Of a stretch of DNA of 64,000 nucleotides, positions 21,968 through 33,479 are shown in pieces. This stretch comes from Adiantum capillus-veneris (taxonomy: Eukaryota > Streptophyta > Polypodiopsida > Polypodiales > Pteridaceae): assembly GCA_014529385.2 (NCBI GenBank), contig CM043968.1, positions 2,734,001 through 2,798,000 of the forward strand. The letters run 5' to 3'. Position 1 is the stretch's first letter. Every line of letters begins with the position of its first letter. Made by a program: the position numbers and the translations under genes. The notes under the pieces were generated by a model. That model had not been told where the DNA came from, ran no database searches, and worked only from the letters and a program-made list of their open reading frames with translations.

Positions 21968-24164
21968 CTCTGATTTGGTGAGCATTTTGAAGTTGGATGA
22001 TTTCATGGATCAATGATCATCCTGCCCCCTCCATTGTCACAACAATGCTAAAAACAAAACTAGGTTTAGTGCTGTAAAATTTTGAAATTCACCATTAAAA
22101 GGAGAGATAACCTTTCAAAGTTTATAAAAGCAATTCACTTTGAAATTTTCCGTGTCCATCATGCATGTGTCCCCCTATGCTCTACCATGGTCTCATTGTA
22201 CCAAAATGATTTCGCGGTGTCTTGAATCCCAATTAATGTCCCAAAATGATATCACGGTGTCTCAAGTCCCATTAACATCCTGTCATAAGCAAAATCCCTT
22301 TAGATATATCTTTATAAAGTTCCATAATCCATAAGTTAAGGGTAGACATTCTACTTTACTCAAAGATTCCTAGGCTTCCTTCCAAGGAATTTCTTGAGAA
22401 ACTTAAAGCTAACTTGAATGAACGTGCTAGTGAAAGCAACGGGGGAGGATAAACTGGATTTGGTCTATTGTGGGTGCATTCCACATGGTGTCCTATAAGC
22501 AAAGATTGTTAGGTATGCAAGTTGAGCTACATGCGTGCCACGTGTACTCTTGCTTTCGCATGTTGCTCCTTTCTTCACCAATGCATTGTGAAACCCCACG
22601 CAATAGGCCACCATTGAAGGTTTGATGAACCACCCTTGCACAATGCAGTATACCTTCAAGATGCAAGCATAGGTAGGGTAAGAGAGACAGTAATTTTTGA
22701 CCCCAAGTTAGACACATATCCACCCCCAATTTAGAGGCAAAAAATTTGGAATATTCTTAAAATCTTGCTTATGTGTCAAGTTGTGATTTGCTGAAAAGTG
22801 TACCATTATTGGGCCTTGAGTGTCTCTAATGCTTCAAAAAGCCTCAAAAGCTGAATTTTTTCAAATGGAGCTTTCAAACAAAATTTAAAAAAATATTTAT
22901 TTTGGTATCATTTAATTCACCTTTTCATGAGGAGTCTTGTGCAATGTGTAAATATGAAAAATGATGAGATTTACAAAATCCTTCCCAAAAATATCATGTT
23001 TCCACAAAATGCCTCTAAACTGGCTCCCTTACCCTAGATGCACATGGAGAAAAACCCTCAATCCACGTTTTCTTAAAACACCCATTGCCTCACGATCCAC
23101 TCTTTGCAGTGCACTTGGTGCGCATGCCCGATGACATTCCTGATTGCATACATTCTATAAAAACAATGCCAACTACAATGTTTTTATTGAAGATCCCCTA
23201 ACCAAATAATCTCATTACCAATGTAATGCCACATATATTTGGGATGTAAGCATGGCTTAGCGTATTTCCAAGGAAGCCTTGTTTTTCGATCACTTTTTGG
23301 TTGCTGTCCAGCCAAGATATTCCGATCCTCAAGACAGGGTTTGAATTTTTCTTCACCTCTCCGGAATTTTATTATGCATGTGGTTAGCATAAGCATGTGT
23401 ATGGGATAAATGGGATTTGTAATGGCTAATTACTTTGTTGTTGTCTTGTTCTACTAGTGGTTAACTAGTAAAACAAGATGGCATAGATGGGCTTTATAAT
23501 GGCTAATTACTTTGTTGTTGTATTGTTTGATTAGTAGTTAACTCATTTGAGATTGATATCTATGTAGATTGCAATTCTGGAAGTTGAGGAAGCGACTGAA
23601 AAGTCAAGACTTTGCTCATTTATTAGCATTCATGAGCTTTTATATTTGGTTCAATAAAGCAGACAACGTCTCATTTTTGCACGGTCAAATCAAAGACTAT
23701 TTTTCAATTATGTGGAAACCAACTGTTATGGTTTCATGTAAATTTTTTGTCGAAAGAGGGCCCCCTCAATTTTTGGCACTAGTGTTACTTTTTAATAATA
23801 TATCAAATACTCAAGTGTAGAGTGTGACATACACTTTAAGGGATAGAATTAGGTGAATTGTTGTGTGATTCTCTACTCTCGTTCTCTAACCTGTTCTCTA
23901 ACCTAATCTCTGCATGCAAAAACCTACTATGTATAGTTTTATGTTTACATCTATGTGTTTGTAGCAAGGAAGTGTCTTAATCTTCACTTTGTAAGTGTTT
24001 GAGAGACATAGAGAGATGGTGAGAGGTGAAAGGAGTTTTGGGTAAAAAGATAGAAAGAAGGTTCTTGGATTCCCCTTCCACCTCATTTGTCATCTTAGTA
24101 AGATCCAAATGATGGAGTAGATAAGCTAGACCAAGATTGATGAGAGTAAACGTTGTTTTTTTTC
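21964..24164. other. AT-rich intergenic region with small duplications
   Basis: No credible gene. Two small duplications are visible: CCAAAATGATWTCRCGGTGTC motifs near 22201 and 22241, and a unit of about 77 bases containing AATGGCTAATTACTTTG at 23421 and 23498. Confidence 0.5.
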
Positions 24165-24476
24165 TCAACCTATTAACCCATGACATTATTCTTATTATTT
24201 TTTGTATTTTTAATCATGGTCCGGGCTTGTCGGTCTCGTATGTGCATGAACATTCATTGGGTGATCATCCATAAGAGGCGCACCACAAGAGTAAACAAAC
24301 AAGGATAACATGTTTTGATGGGCCAAGTGTAGGCGCTTGAATGTGAACAAAATGATCCACATAAAAGCCACTGTAACCTAGTTTTTGGGGCATTATCAAG
24401 GTACTAATGCAAAGTACTCCTACTCTCCTTATCTCTCCTCTTATCCTCTTGCTGCCTTTGAGTATGAGTGTGTGCA

Positions 24477-24546
<70 letters not shown>

Positions 24547-24700
24547 ACAGAGAGCATTGGTGCCAATATGGCAGCGGCAAGGCGGTCGCGTAGCAGAGGT
24601 TAGCTCCCTCTTCACTATAGCACAAGATTGCATCTATAGCACGAGATTGCATCTTTGACAATGACATAAGGAGGTGACACACCTTCTGCATCTATTGAGC
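24165..24700 (+). repeat. Dispersed LTR-like repeat, inverted partner at 38.6-39.0 kb
   Basis: This aligns with the reverse complement of about 38590-39045. Shared landmarks in order are TTAACCCATG, GTATGTGCATGAACATT, GATAACATGTTTTGA, CCTAGTTTTTGGGGCATTAT and GAGCTCCCTCTTCA-like sequence. The copy here has acquired a 62-base (CA)n tract at 24480-24541. No coding capacity is seen. An LTR is a reasonable guess, but neither element boundaries nor primer sites were found. Confidence 0.75.
24480..24541. repeat. (CA)n microsatellite
   Basis: A 62-base CA tract inside the dispersed repeat, absent from its inverted partner. Confidence 0.95.
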
Positions 24701-26159
24701 TTGTATGAGAACTATGTCAAACAATGAAGGCAAAGGCCCATAGGAAAGTAGCCATACTAGTCAATCAATCAACTTCTCCCAAATTAGCAATCACTAAGAG
24801 GCAAACCGTAGAGAGCCACAATGCATCCACTTCAAGGGAAACCTCCAACACACTAATCCTAGAAGTGGTAATTCTCAATGAAAATTTGGAATATGACCTA
24901 CAAACTAAAACTTTGACTAACCTATATACATGCTACACATACCATGTGGGTTGGTTAGATGTTGTACAACCCGCATCTAGTGCCACCAGCTTAGATGAAA
25001 AAACAAATGATTTGTGATGTCATCCATAAAATTGTCCAATTGCAAAAGCAAAACAAAGGGATTTAACTTGACTTCTATGGTTCTTATGAGATTCTTGGAT
25101 ACACAAAATGCCAAACAACTAACCATGTCACAAATGGAGATTATTTGAAAGAGGATTTCCCTTCCAAGTAAGGTTATCCCTCCCTTCCCTCTTGTCAATT
25201 GGAACACCCCTAATCCTTAAACCTCTCCTAGCTATAAAAATAATCCTCTCCATGGTAGCGAGGTATGCCTAAATCTTATTTCAAAGAAGAACTTCTAAAT
25301 CATTTGTACTTCATTGCATGTGCATTTCTCACGACATTAACATGTCCATTCTTAGGAATGTCGCATTTTCACTCTTGCATTACCATTCATTTTACAAGGT
25401 TCTACTCTTACACAATCAAGCATCAACTCTTGCATAAATTATCATTTAATATTGCACAATCAATCAAAGGAAGTTTTAGATTATTTGTCTTAAAAATCAC
25501 AAGTTGATGCATTCTAAATCTTAGAGTTTACTACTCATAGTACACACTTAAGAAAAGGTCATTGCGTAGAGCACATGCATTGTTCATTTCAAGTTTTTCT
25601 ATTTTCAAGTTAGTTTTGCAACTAGGAAGAAGGGAGGAGTAAGGGGATAGCTTCACGGATTTCATGACCATGTTGCTTGAACATAAAACTCCCATCGCTT
25701 TCATGCAGATGCCCCATGGATGGCAAATGATGCAATAGAATACAAATGGGATTCACCCAAGACGGGGTTAACTTGAAACTTACGTCGAAACAAAATCTTC
25801 AACTCTTAAGAGACTCTTTGTATTTCTTAAGGTCTTCTTTGAGTAGACATTAAAAGGAAATAGGAACTAAGAGATTAAAACTCAAGGAACTCACTCTAAA
25901 TTTCAACTAGGACTAAAAACTTTACCAAGAAGATTTAACGTGGATAGCCCTAGCATAACATAGAAGATTTGAGTGTGGACTTTGTCTTACATGTTTGGAA
26001 AAGGCCACCGTAGGTGTTTACGTATGGGATACAATGGGGGATGGTCCTTTTTGGCTAGAACTGATAATTGTTGGTCTATGATTTGAGCTTGGGTTCATTC
26101 AGTGTCCTAGAAATGGGATTGAATGGGAGTGAGTCCCGGCCGGGTGGTGAGAACCGTGG
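24701..26159. other. AT-rich intergenic region
   Basis: About 1.4 kb with short, unrecognised ORFs (for example 24724-25017) and no domain or RNA signature. Confidence 0.45.
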
Positions 26160-26560
26160 ACGCCACCATGAAATTAGATGTCATAATATTGTTTCGTTAT
26201 CTAATTTCATGATACTTTGTTATGTTTGAGATATCTATTAATTCATGGATTTTTTCCATGATGTCATAATATTATTCCATGAACATTCATTCATCATCGA
26301 GAAAATTTTTATTTCATGGTGTTGTTTCATGATAATTCGTTATGATGATGTTGTTCTTGATGATTTGTTATGATGTTATGAAATTTTTTCTATCTAATTA
26401 TTTTGAAGGATCCCTAACTCCGAGCAAGATTTTCCGAGCAATCTCTAAACCGAGAAAAGAGCAAGCTACAATAACAAAAAAGCAAGGAGCTCTCTTAATT
26501 TTTAGCACACAAACCAAGGGAGCGCGTAGAGGTGTTATTTTTCACGTGATTTCAATATTT
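26160..26560 (+). repeat. LTR-like repeat with CATGAT-rich array, inverted partner at 33.5-34.0 kb
   Basis: An array of degenerate TTTCATGATRATTTGTTATG-type motifs (26165-26395) is followed by AACTCCGAGCAAGATTTTCC, CTAAACCGAG and CTCTCTTAATTTTTAGC. The same blocks occur in reverse order and orientation at about 33990-33480. The preceding CCCGGCCGGGTGGTGAGAACCGTGG stretch recalls Ty3/Gypsy chromoviral LTRs, so a solo or relic LTR is the best guess. Confidence 0.5.
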
Positions 26561-27312
26561 TGTTGTAGCTTATATATATACAATCACTAATAAGTAGACA
26601 CTAAGCTAGCAATGCCCAAAATTGAAACTTTGTGACATGTCAATAGAAAGATATATAGTGCTATTACAAGTTGTGACGATTGTCTATAAGTTGCAAGTCC
26701 TCTAATATGCAAGTTTAATGAGCTAGTGATGATTGTAAAATAAAAATCTTTGCTATGGACTACAATAACATAAGGACTAAAATAAACAATTATAAAGATA
26801 CTAGTAATTTTGCACAAGCACGAGTCTTACAAACACTTTTAATTGTGTCCATTCTAAAAACCTCTTTCTCAATTTTAGACCAATTTGAATTGTGTAAAGC
26901 TAAAAACCTCTTTCTTAGAGTAGTGGTAGAACTCTCCCATCAAAAAGAATAAATTTTCCTGTTTTAGGTGTAGTTACAAATGTAGGGTCCATGGACAATA
27001 GCTATAAATAAAAAAATTAGTATTAGAACACAAGGTTAGATCCACACTAACAAAAACAAAACGGTTTTGACAAATTCTCCTACAAAAAAGAGCTCCTCAT
27101 TCTCTTAGTTTTTCTATTTTTTTAAACATCATAACATTCTACTGGATTGACACAACTAGGTTTGGTTTGGGCGCAAAATTATTGCCTCTATTGATAGGGT
27201 GAGTAATTTTGTCACAAGAAGCCATCATTCCTCCCCCTATTATTCCCACATTGTGAAGTATGGCAACATCATGTGCTTCTATTGTCTTGTCTTTGCTTAG
27301 CTAGCTAGGTTT

Positions 27313-27441
27313 GACATTGGAGGTAGGAGGAATATCGGCCTTTGTAGCCCTCGTACACAAATGTCAGCCGTTTGCAAACTTAGCTAAGTACATTTTTGTG
27401 CGAGGGCTACAAAGGCCGATAGTCCTCCTACCTCCAATGTC
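27313..27441. repeat. Hairpin with 52-bp near-perfect arms
   Basis: Arms 27313-27364 and 27390-27441 pair with only about three mismatches around a 25-base loop. Each outer end reads GACATTGGAGGTAGGAGG. The loop itself holds TTAGCTAA-like palindromic sequence. Size and near-perfect pairing fit a MITE or a young hairpin small-RNA precursor. Confidence 0.85.
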
Positions 27442-27598
27442 ACGCCTCTATTGGGTCCATGTTTGGGAAAGGTCTACCTCAGCTTAACCTTGAGATGATT
27501 GAAAATCAACGTTACTGGACTACTTCTCCTTGCCTTTTTTCCTGTTGATAGGCATACTCTCTCTCGCTAATCTCTCTGTCTTTATCTCTATCACGTTC

Positions 27599-27619
27599 TC
27601 TCTCTCTCTCTCTCTCTCT
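27599..27619. repeat. (CT)n microsatellite
   Basis: A short CT tract of about 21 bases. Confidence 0.85.
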
Positions 27620-28250
27620 GACAGAGTTTTGGCGTTTGCATCTCACCAAACAGAAGAAGTCAGCCTTCAATGCTCACCAAATAGAAAAAATAAGAAACAA
27701 TTTACTAGATTCATATCTAAGATTAAGAACATATTTGACTTCAAAATCCCATCATCAATGTGGCACCTTGCAAGCCATAAATCAGAAGGAAACGCAGACT
27801 TCTAGTGAAACAATATGTATAAGCGTAAATCAAATTTCTCATGGTTGGGAGGGGCTAATAGTAGAACCACCCATATCCATGCCAAGTAGCAGTTAGATAG
27901 CTAGGTATGACCAGTGATACGGTAGCAAAGATATTGGCACAATTTTTCCTGCAAATGTCTATTCATGATGAAAAGTGGCAAACAAAACAACTTAATATAG
28001 ATTATGCTTAACTTTGCACCATTTGCACATTGTATAAAGCTAGAACTAAATTAGATACAGTAGTGAGGTATACCTTGACTTTGCCTGTTAGCAAACCTCT
28101 TTTAAAAATTATTTCCATGATTATGTTGACATAATCAATATAAAACAAGGGGCTTTGCTCTGCAAAACCCTTTAAAATGGCAACAAATGTATAGAGATAT
28201 AGCTGCAGCACACAATTACTGTCTGCCTCAACAATCACCCACACTGTCCC

Positions 28251-28703
28251 ACAACAACCCTTCTTTGCAACCTGAACTTGCTGGCCCTCGGTTGGAAGGA
28301 CAATCTTGGTACCTGTTAACAAAGACGCCTTGGCATTGCCATGTTCTTCATTCGCAATCAAAGACTTTTTACTGACTATCCTGTAGATCTCTAAAAGCAC
28401 CATCAAGAATGCGCTTTCCACATTAGTAGCTTCCAAAGCTGATGTCTCAAGAAAAAACAAACCTTCTTTCTCAGCAAACTCCTTTGCATCCTCTGACGTA
28501 ACTGCCCTAAGGCTGCTTAGAACAGTTTTGTTACAAACGAGCATAATCACAATGTTATTGTCAGCATGACTCCTAAGCTCTTCTAGCCATCGAACAATAT
28601 GGTCAAGTGTTTGCCTTTCAGTGATGTCATATACCAACATAGCTCCAACTGCACCTCTGTAGCATGCACTTGTTACTACTCTATATCTATTGCACAAGAA
28701 CAA
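28251..28703 (-). pseudogene. Rab GTPase (RABA/Rab11 type) exon 2 relic
   Basis: The minus-strand frame reads [54 protein letters not shown] (the G5 SA motif), EIYRIVSKK and finally KKGCC, following the second half of plant RABA GTPases, which act in trans-Golgi/recycling-endosome traffic. A good 3' splice site (TTCTTGTGCAATAG) lies exactly at the RABA exon 1/2 boundary. Defects: the guanine-specificity motif N-K-x-D reads N-K-T-V, V-G-N is V-C-N, and no stop follows the prenylated Cys pair, so about 80 alien codons would be added (to 28008). Exon 1 with the P-loop was not found within the next kilobases, where a TIR element has inserted. Confidence 0.8.
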
Positions 28704-28767
28704 TTAAGCATCCATGGGTGTCCAAAACATAAAATTCCATACAGCAAACACATAGGCTTCTGGAGTG

Positions 28768-29715
28768 CGTGATTGAACGTCAACGTGTCGTCTCTCTCTG
28801 TGTGAGTGTGTGCGCACACGCACGCGTGCCTCAATCTCTGAGTGCTCCAATACATTTAAATGAAAGTTATCTCCCTACTCTAAACTACAACATTATCTCC
28901 CTACTCTAAATTACAACACAGACGGTGAGGAGTTGACGGCTAAAAGGAGGGAGGGATGCGCCCTGAGAGGGAATTGCTGGAGAGATTGAGGTGCTGCAGG
29001 TTGAGGGGATTGGTCCACTGAAACGGTTGCCTTGCAAATTGAGAGAGTTGAGGTAGAGGCAGTCCTGAAGGGAGGAGGGAATGGGGCCATAGAAGTTGTT
29101 GTGGGAGAGGCCGAGCTCATTGAGATAGGGAAAGCAGAGGCACAAGTCAGAAGGGAGACGATCAGAGAAGAAGTTGGAGGAGAGCTCTAGATCTTGAAGG
29201 CTGGTACTGTTGCATTTGGAGAGGCCCACTGATGAGAAAGGCTCCCTTGCAAGTCCAGTGCTTGGCAAGCGGACTAGGCTCCATAATTGGCAATCTTCTT
29301 GGTGCCAGTTCTGCACTCCCCTACACACCTAGCAAGGTTCAACACTAGACCAGCCAGAGGTCACGTTCACCTCCACAGAAAGCTTGAAAGCTTCCACACA
29401 CTCGCTCTTGCATGCAGTCCCGCAATTCATCATACCCTTTGGCCTCTCCAAACCCTCGTCTAATTGACGGCCTCGACTACTAGAGCTGCTTGTGTAGAGA
29501 TTGCCGGATATTAGCGGGACACAAACCATATACACCACTAGCAGGCTGCCCCAAGCCATGATTTTGACAGCTCAATCACATGACCCACTGTGATCGATAT
29601 CGATGCTGATCCTCATGACTAATTAAGTAGCACACCAACTCGAGTGCACGCTGCAGCGACGACTGCAATATTTAAATACACACACACAGAGACGACACGT
29701 TGACGTTCAATCACG
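28768..29715. mobile_element. TIR-bounded element carrying an LRR receptor-kinase fragment (Pack-type)
   Basis: Perfect 28-bp terminal inverted repeats (28768-28795 and 29688-29715; outer end CGTGATTGAACGTCAACG) enclose 948 bp that consist mostly of an LRR receptor kinase 5' fragment. Flanks are similar: TTCTGGAGTG before and CTCTGGAGGG shortly after, compatible with a target duplication of 6-12 bases depending on where the TIR truly ends. No transposase is present. Gene-fragment cargo within TIRs is the hallmark of Pack-MULE-like elements; the superfamily is not proven. It sits about 65 bases upstream of the Rab exon on the minus strand. Confidence 0.75.
28940..29559 (-). pseudogene. LRR receptor-like kinase 5' fragment
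   Basis: On the minus strand, an ATG at 29559 begins a hydrophobic signal-peptide-like stretch (MAWGSLLVVYMVCVPLISG), followed by an LRRNT-like cap and leucine-rich repeats: LQDLELSSNFFSDRLPSDLC, LNELGLSHNNFYGPIPSSL, LNSLNLQGNRFSGPIPS. A TAG at 29329-29331 interrupts the cap in frame. After the third repeat the frame shifts, and the next repeat (LQHLNLSSNSLSGRIPPSF) is legible at 28999-28940 in another frame before a stop. No transmembrane or kinase part is present. The pattern resembles the short-ectodomain BIR1-like LRR kinases. It is a captured fragment inside TIRs. Confidence 0.8.
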
Positions 29716-29887
29716 ACCTCTGGAGGGTCCCTAGCCTAGATGCGCCTCAGGAGACGGCTTCTTTCATGGAACTGCAAAACCAACCTATGGGTAAGTGATG
29801 CTTTAACTCCTCTAGAATCGCTTGTGGCGGGTCTATGGGGGGGGCGCTATAAGGCAATCAATGGGAAGAGCAGCAACGGGCCGCGTG

Positions 29888-30018
<131 letters not shown>

Positions 30019-30691
30019 GTACCGCGCGTAGGCACGCGCACTTTACGGCAGTTCAAGGCAGTGCTCGAAAACAGCTTTTTTCCAAAAACTTAGCAGACCT
30101 ACTACGTAACGTAATGGCTCATCTTCGGTTTCATTCAATGGAATCTCTGCATAGTCCTTTTGCTACTAAGTTTACACAACAGGAATCTTGGGGCATTGCA
30201 AAAGTCAAACATGGTTCTCGAACGAGCGCACATACGTGTGATTGAATCTGTGCTAGATCGAGTAGCCACTCAACCGCCCTTTGAAGCCGCTCTGTAGAAG
30301 TTTTTTATTTAATAAAAAAACAGAATACACCACGGCTCCCCCTGCATCTTCGCCTAATGTGTCCTGCTCCAACGCATGCTCTTGCTCCGATCGCTAACCC
30401 GCGCTTGAGGCTGTCCCTACCGGCAACATGGACTCACCTTTCCACACTGGATCTTGCAAGATTCCTATAAATGAGAAATTTCAAGATGGGTACGACCTAC
30501 TACGTATGTGAAACAACAAAAGTAAAATTTAAATTGATAAGATTTGAAGGTTTTTACAACGAATTACACTAATTTTTTTGAAATTTTGTAGGTTTTCTCA
30601 CCTTCAAATATAAAATTTAGAGGTATATTTTAAAATTTATAGGTGTGATTACAGTAAACCTAGGTTTTTTTTTAGCACTCGTTCAAGGTAG

Positions 30692-30693
<2 letters not shown>

Positions 30694-30769
<76 letters not shown>
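30694..30769. repeat. (CT)n microsatellite
   Basis: A perfect 76-base CT tract. Confidence 0.95.
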
Positions 30770-30772
<3 letters not shown>

Positions 30773-30795
30773 CTTTATAGCAATTCAAGGGCATG

Positions 30796-31070
30796 TTCAA
30801 CTCTCCTCGTCGGATAGACCTTTAAGGTCTCTTGGGATAGTTTCCTACGACGTTAAAATTCTCTTCTTTTCAGGGGGTGTGTGTGGGTGTGTGCGCGCTA
30901 ATAAAAAGAGGAAAATGGTATAGCTTTTCAATCACCCAAGCGTGGTAGATTGGTTATGCCATTTCCCACTTGAATATCAGGTCTTGAGTTCAACTCTCCT
31001 CGTCGAATAGATATTTAAGGTCTCTTGGATAGTTTCCTACGACGTTAAAATTCTCTTCTTCTTCTTCTTG
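30796..31070 (+). repeat. Duplicated unit, possibly a tRNA-derived SINE
   Basis: The segment TTCAACTCTCCTCGTCG...TTTAAGGTCTCTTGG..ATAGTTTCCTACGACGTTAAAATTCTCTTCTT occurs at about 30800-30880 and again at about 30989-31062. In front of the second copy, GTGGTAGATTGGTTA (30942-30956) and GAGTTCAACTCT (30986-30997) resemble RNA polymerase III A and B boxes at tRNA-like spacing. The first copy lacks the A box and starts at the CT tract. A SINE with a 5'-truncated neighbour fits, but no target duplication was identified. Confidence 0.4.
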
Positions 31071-31352
31071 TCTCTCTTTTTAGGCAAAACCATCTCCATT
31101 CAAAATTCAAAGAAAAATCCTGCCAGTAACCTTTGCCTCTCAAGACTGACAAAGTTAAAATCTCCATAGAGGAACTAGTAAAAAAATTTTGTTGATTTGT
31201 ATGAGCAGCAATGTTTTGGAAAAATGTGTCTCAGCTTAATATCGTGCTGTTTTCAATTTCAAAAATGCTGGTTGAGAGCAAGAGGAAAAGGAGAAATTCT
31301 ACCCCAAAATAGAGAAAAATAGTGCAAAAACCCAAAAAGATAACCTTATTTG

Positions 31353-31650
31353 CTAAAAATTCCTCTTAGCAAATTCAAGGAAATGAATTTTGTATGTATG
31401 GGCAGCTACAAGTCTAAATATGGTGCCTATGGCCATCAAGTCCCTAATAGCTTTGCGAGAAAGTGACCCACCATTCATCCTTAGTCGATCTGATAGGATG
31501 GATGGGCTAATAAGTTTGTACTTTGGAACCTCAGAAAGAAGCTTATCATAAGTAACCTCATCAAACAAAAGCATAATATTGTGGACCTTCTCCTTTTTCT
31601 TTCCCTTGCTCTATTTCTTCTTGTTCTGCTTGCCCAATGCCGCCTCCTCC
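31353..31650 (-). pseudogene. Ribosomal protein eS25 (RPS25) retropseudogene
   Basis: On the minus strand, GKQNKKK[13 protein letters not shown] leads into [51 protein letters not shown], a near-complete match to the winged-helix core of eS25, a 40S subunit protein. The conserved Trp in KKKW-SKGK is a TAG codon (31611-31613). An extra residue follows G-T-I, and the C-terminus (usually SAHASQQIYTR-like) has decayed into [12 protein letters not shown]. No intron interrupts it, so a processed copy is likely. Upstream of about 31650 it passes into CT-rich sequence. Confidence 0.85.
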
Positions 31651-31674
31651 GTTCTTTCTCTCTCTACCACTGCG

Positions 31675-31869
31675 CGTCGGCGTGCACCCTGGAAGATACT
31701 TTAGATGGTGCAATTAAAATGGCAGTCAGGTGTTGCGGCAAAAAAGTTGCCGAATACAAACCGCCATGAGAGCCCTCTCTCTCTCTCTCTCTCCACACGT
31801 CGGCGTGCACCCTTGAAGGCAGTTTAGATGGCAGCCATGTGTTGCGACAGAAATGCTGCCAAATACAAA
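31675..31869 (+). repeat. Imperfect tandem duplication
   Basis: CGTCGGCGTGCACCCT...TTTAGATGG...GTGTTGCGRCA...AATACAAA occurs at 31675-31760 and, shorter by about 14 bases, at 31798-31869, separated by a short CT tract. No coding meaning is apparent. Confidence 0.8.
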
Positions 31870-32140
31870 TCGTTGGGGAAGATGAATTGCAACAAGAGTG
31901 TGCCGGGAAGTTTTGGCAACGCATGTGGAGGCCGCCAACTTTGAGCGCAAGGAGAGTCCATTTCAGACAAGGTTCCCTATCCTTGCATTCCACCAGTGTT
32001 CGAGTAAAGGAAATTCAACCTATATTTTTTGCAACTTAACTACATTTTCTTAAACTTTTCAAGTGGATTTTCTCCTTCTCTATTATATGGTTAAGTTGAG
32101 GCACACTTTTCTCAAGCACTACATTCCACCCTTCTCTTCA

Positions 32141-32378
32141 CACAAGGGCCGTAGTAACTCAATATGCCTAGCATAAGAGAATAAAAGAACTTGTTTGAAT
32201 AAAGGTTTGAGCTCCTATTAACATAAGGATGATAGTAACTCAATACGCCTAGCATAAAAGAATAAAAGAACCTTTTTGATTAAAGGTTTGAGCTCCTATT
32301 CACATAAGGACGATAGTAACTCAATACGCCTAGCATAAAAGAATAGAAGAACCCGTTTGATTTAAGATTTGAGGACGA
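32141..32378 (+). repeat. Three-copy tandem repeat, 81-bp period
   Basis: TAGTAACTCAATAYGCCTAG recurs at 32152, 32233 and 32314 (exact 81-base spacing), each followed by AGAATARAAGAAC and GGTTTGAG-like blocks. The units differ at several positions, so the array is not very recent. Confidence 0.9.
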
Positions 32379-33479
32379 AAACCAATAGAATTAAAGCCAC
32401 ACAACTTGACACTAGTAGCGTTATTTAAACTTGAGGATGTAACTTGTAAGAGTTTTTTTTTTGTGAGGGGGACATCGCCTCACGTTCTACCGTAACTTGA
32501 TAGTGTGCAAATTTGTTGCGACCGCATCTTGTGACCGCCTCTCGAGGCACATGATAAAACACACACGCACACACAGAGTGTACGTTATCTAGATTGAAGA
32601 ATTCTAAAGCATTCTAATTTGTCTAGCCTCTTGCCATTGGACAATTACTTTGAAAAAATGTTTGAATATGGAGTCTCACTGAATCCTGCACTCTTTATAT
32701 ATATATATATATAAGCGTCCTCAACGTAAATACAACTTATTCTTTTTCTTTTGTAGCTGAAGTGAACACGCTTAAAGCCTTTTGGGCAAAAATTTGAGAA
32801 GGTTTCACTAACCTTCTCCCTTATGTTTTAGCCCCCCCCCCCCTCTCAAAGCACGCTTGAGGGGGCTTTGGATAAACTGAACCTAGCTTTTCTCGAGTCA
32901 TGTTGAAGCCGATGCACGCTCCTAAAGATAATTTTCATTAAAACTATTGTGGAAGTTCTATAATTTTCCCAAAAAAAAAAACAACCAATGTGAAAAAAGG
33001 CATACTTCAAAATTGTAGGGTCAAAAGAAGGACGTTCCCCATTGATATAGAAAAGGGACACTTGAAAATCTCTAAGTTTTAAGTTAAAATTTGAAGCATT
33101 TTCCTATTTTTACACTAAAACTCTTAAATTTTAAGCACTTTTTTCAAGGGTAAGCTCAAGTCCATCCAAGATTTCTCAATTTAGGCCATGGAAAATAAAT
33201 TACACCACCATATTTTATAAATAATGTTTGAAATCCTCCCAATTTAAGGTTAAATTTGAAGCATTACTTGACTTTACACTAGCGCTTGTAAAATTTAAAT
33301 GTTTTGTTAATTGAAAGCCCAAATCTAGCCTTTGGATTTCTTAAGTTTAGCTAGTTAGAAATACACTACATCTCAAATTTTTGTTAACAATGTGTAGGAC
33401 TAATTGTAGCTCACAATCTTACAAAGGTAAGCCGTCACGAACTACAAATGTTGCAATGGATGGGACTTAGAGGGAGGCC
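32379..33479. other. AT-rich intergenic region
   Basis: No gene. It contains a (TA)n patch near 32696-32712, a 12-base poly-C run at 32832-32843, and two diverged blocks (near 33070-33190 and 33230-33350) that share TTTTAAGTTAAAATTTGAAGCATT-like sequence, probably an old duplication. Confidence 0.45.

Noticed and set aside
24265-24691. Cys-Val and Thr-His repeat proteins
   Set aside because: Translations of the (CA)n tract at 24480-24541.
28768-29715. Clean 9-bp target duplication for the TIR element
   Set aside because: TCTGGAGTG and TCTGGAGGG look alike but are not both directly adjacent to the TIR ends. Only 6 bp (with three extra TIR bases) or an imperfect 12 bp fits, so the superfamily is left open.
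31581-31993. ORFs in the 31.6-32.0 kb duplication as host genes
   Set aside because: They lie in different frames on both strands of an imperfect tandem duplication, with no shared frame between the units.
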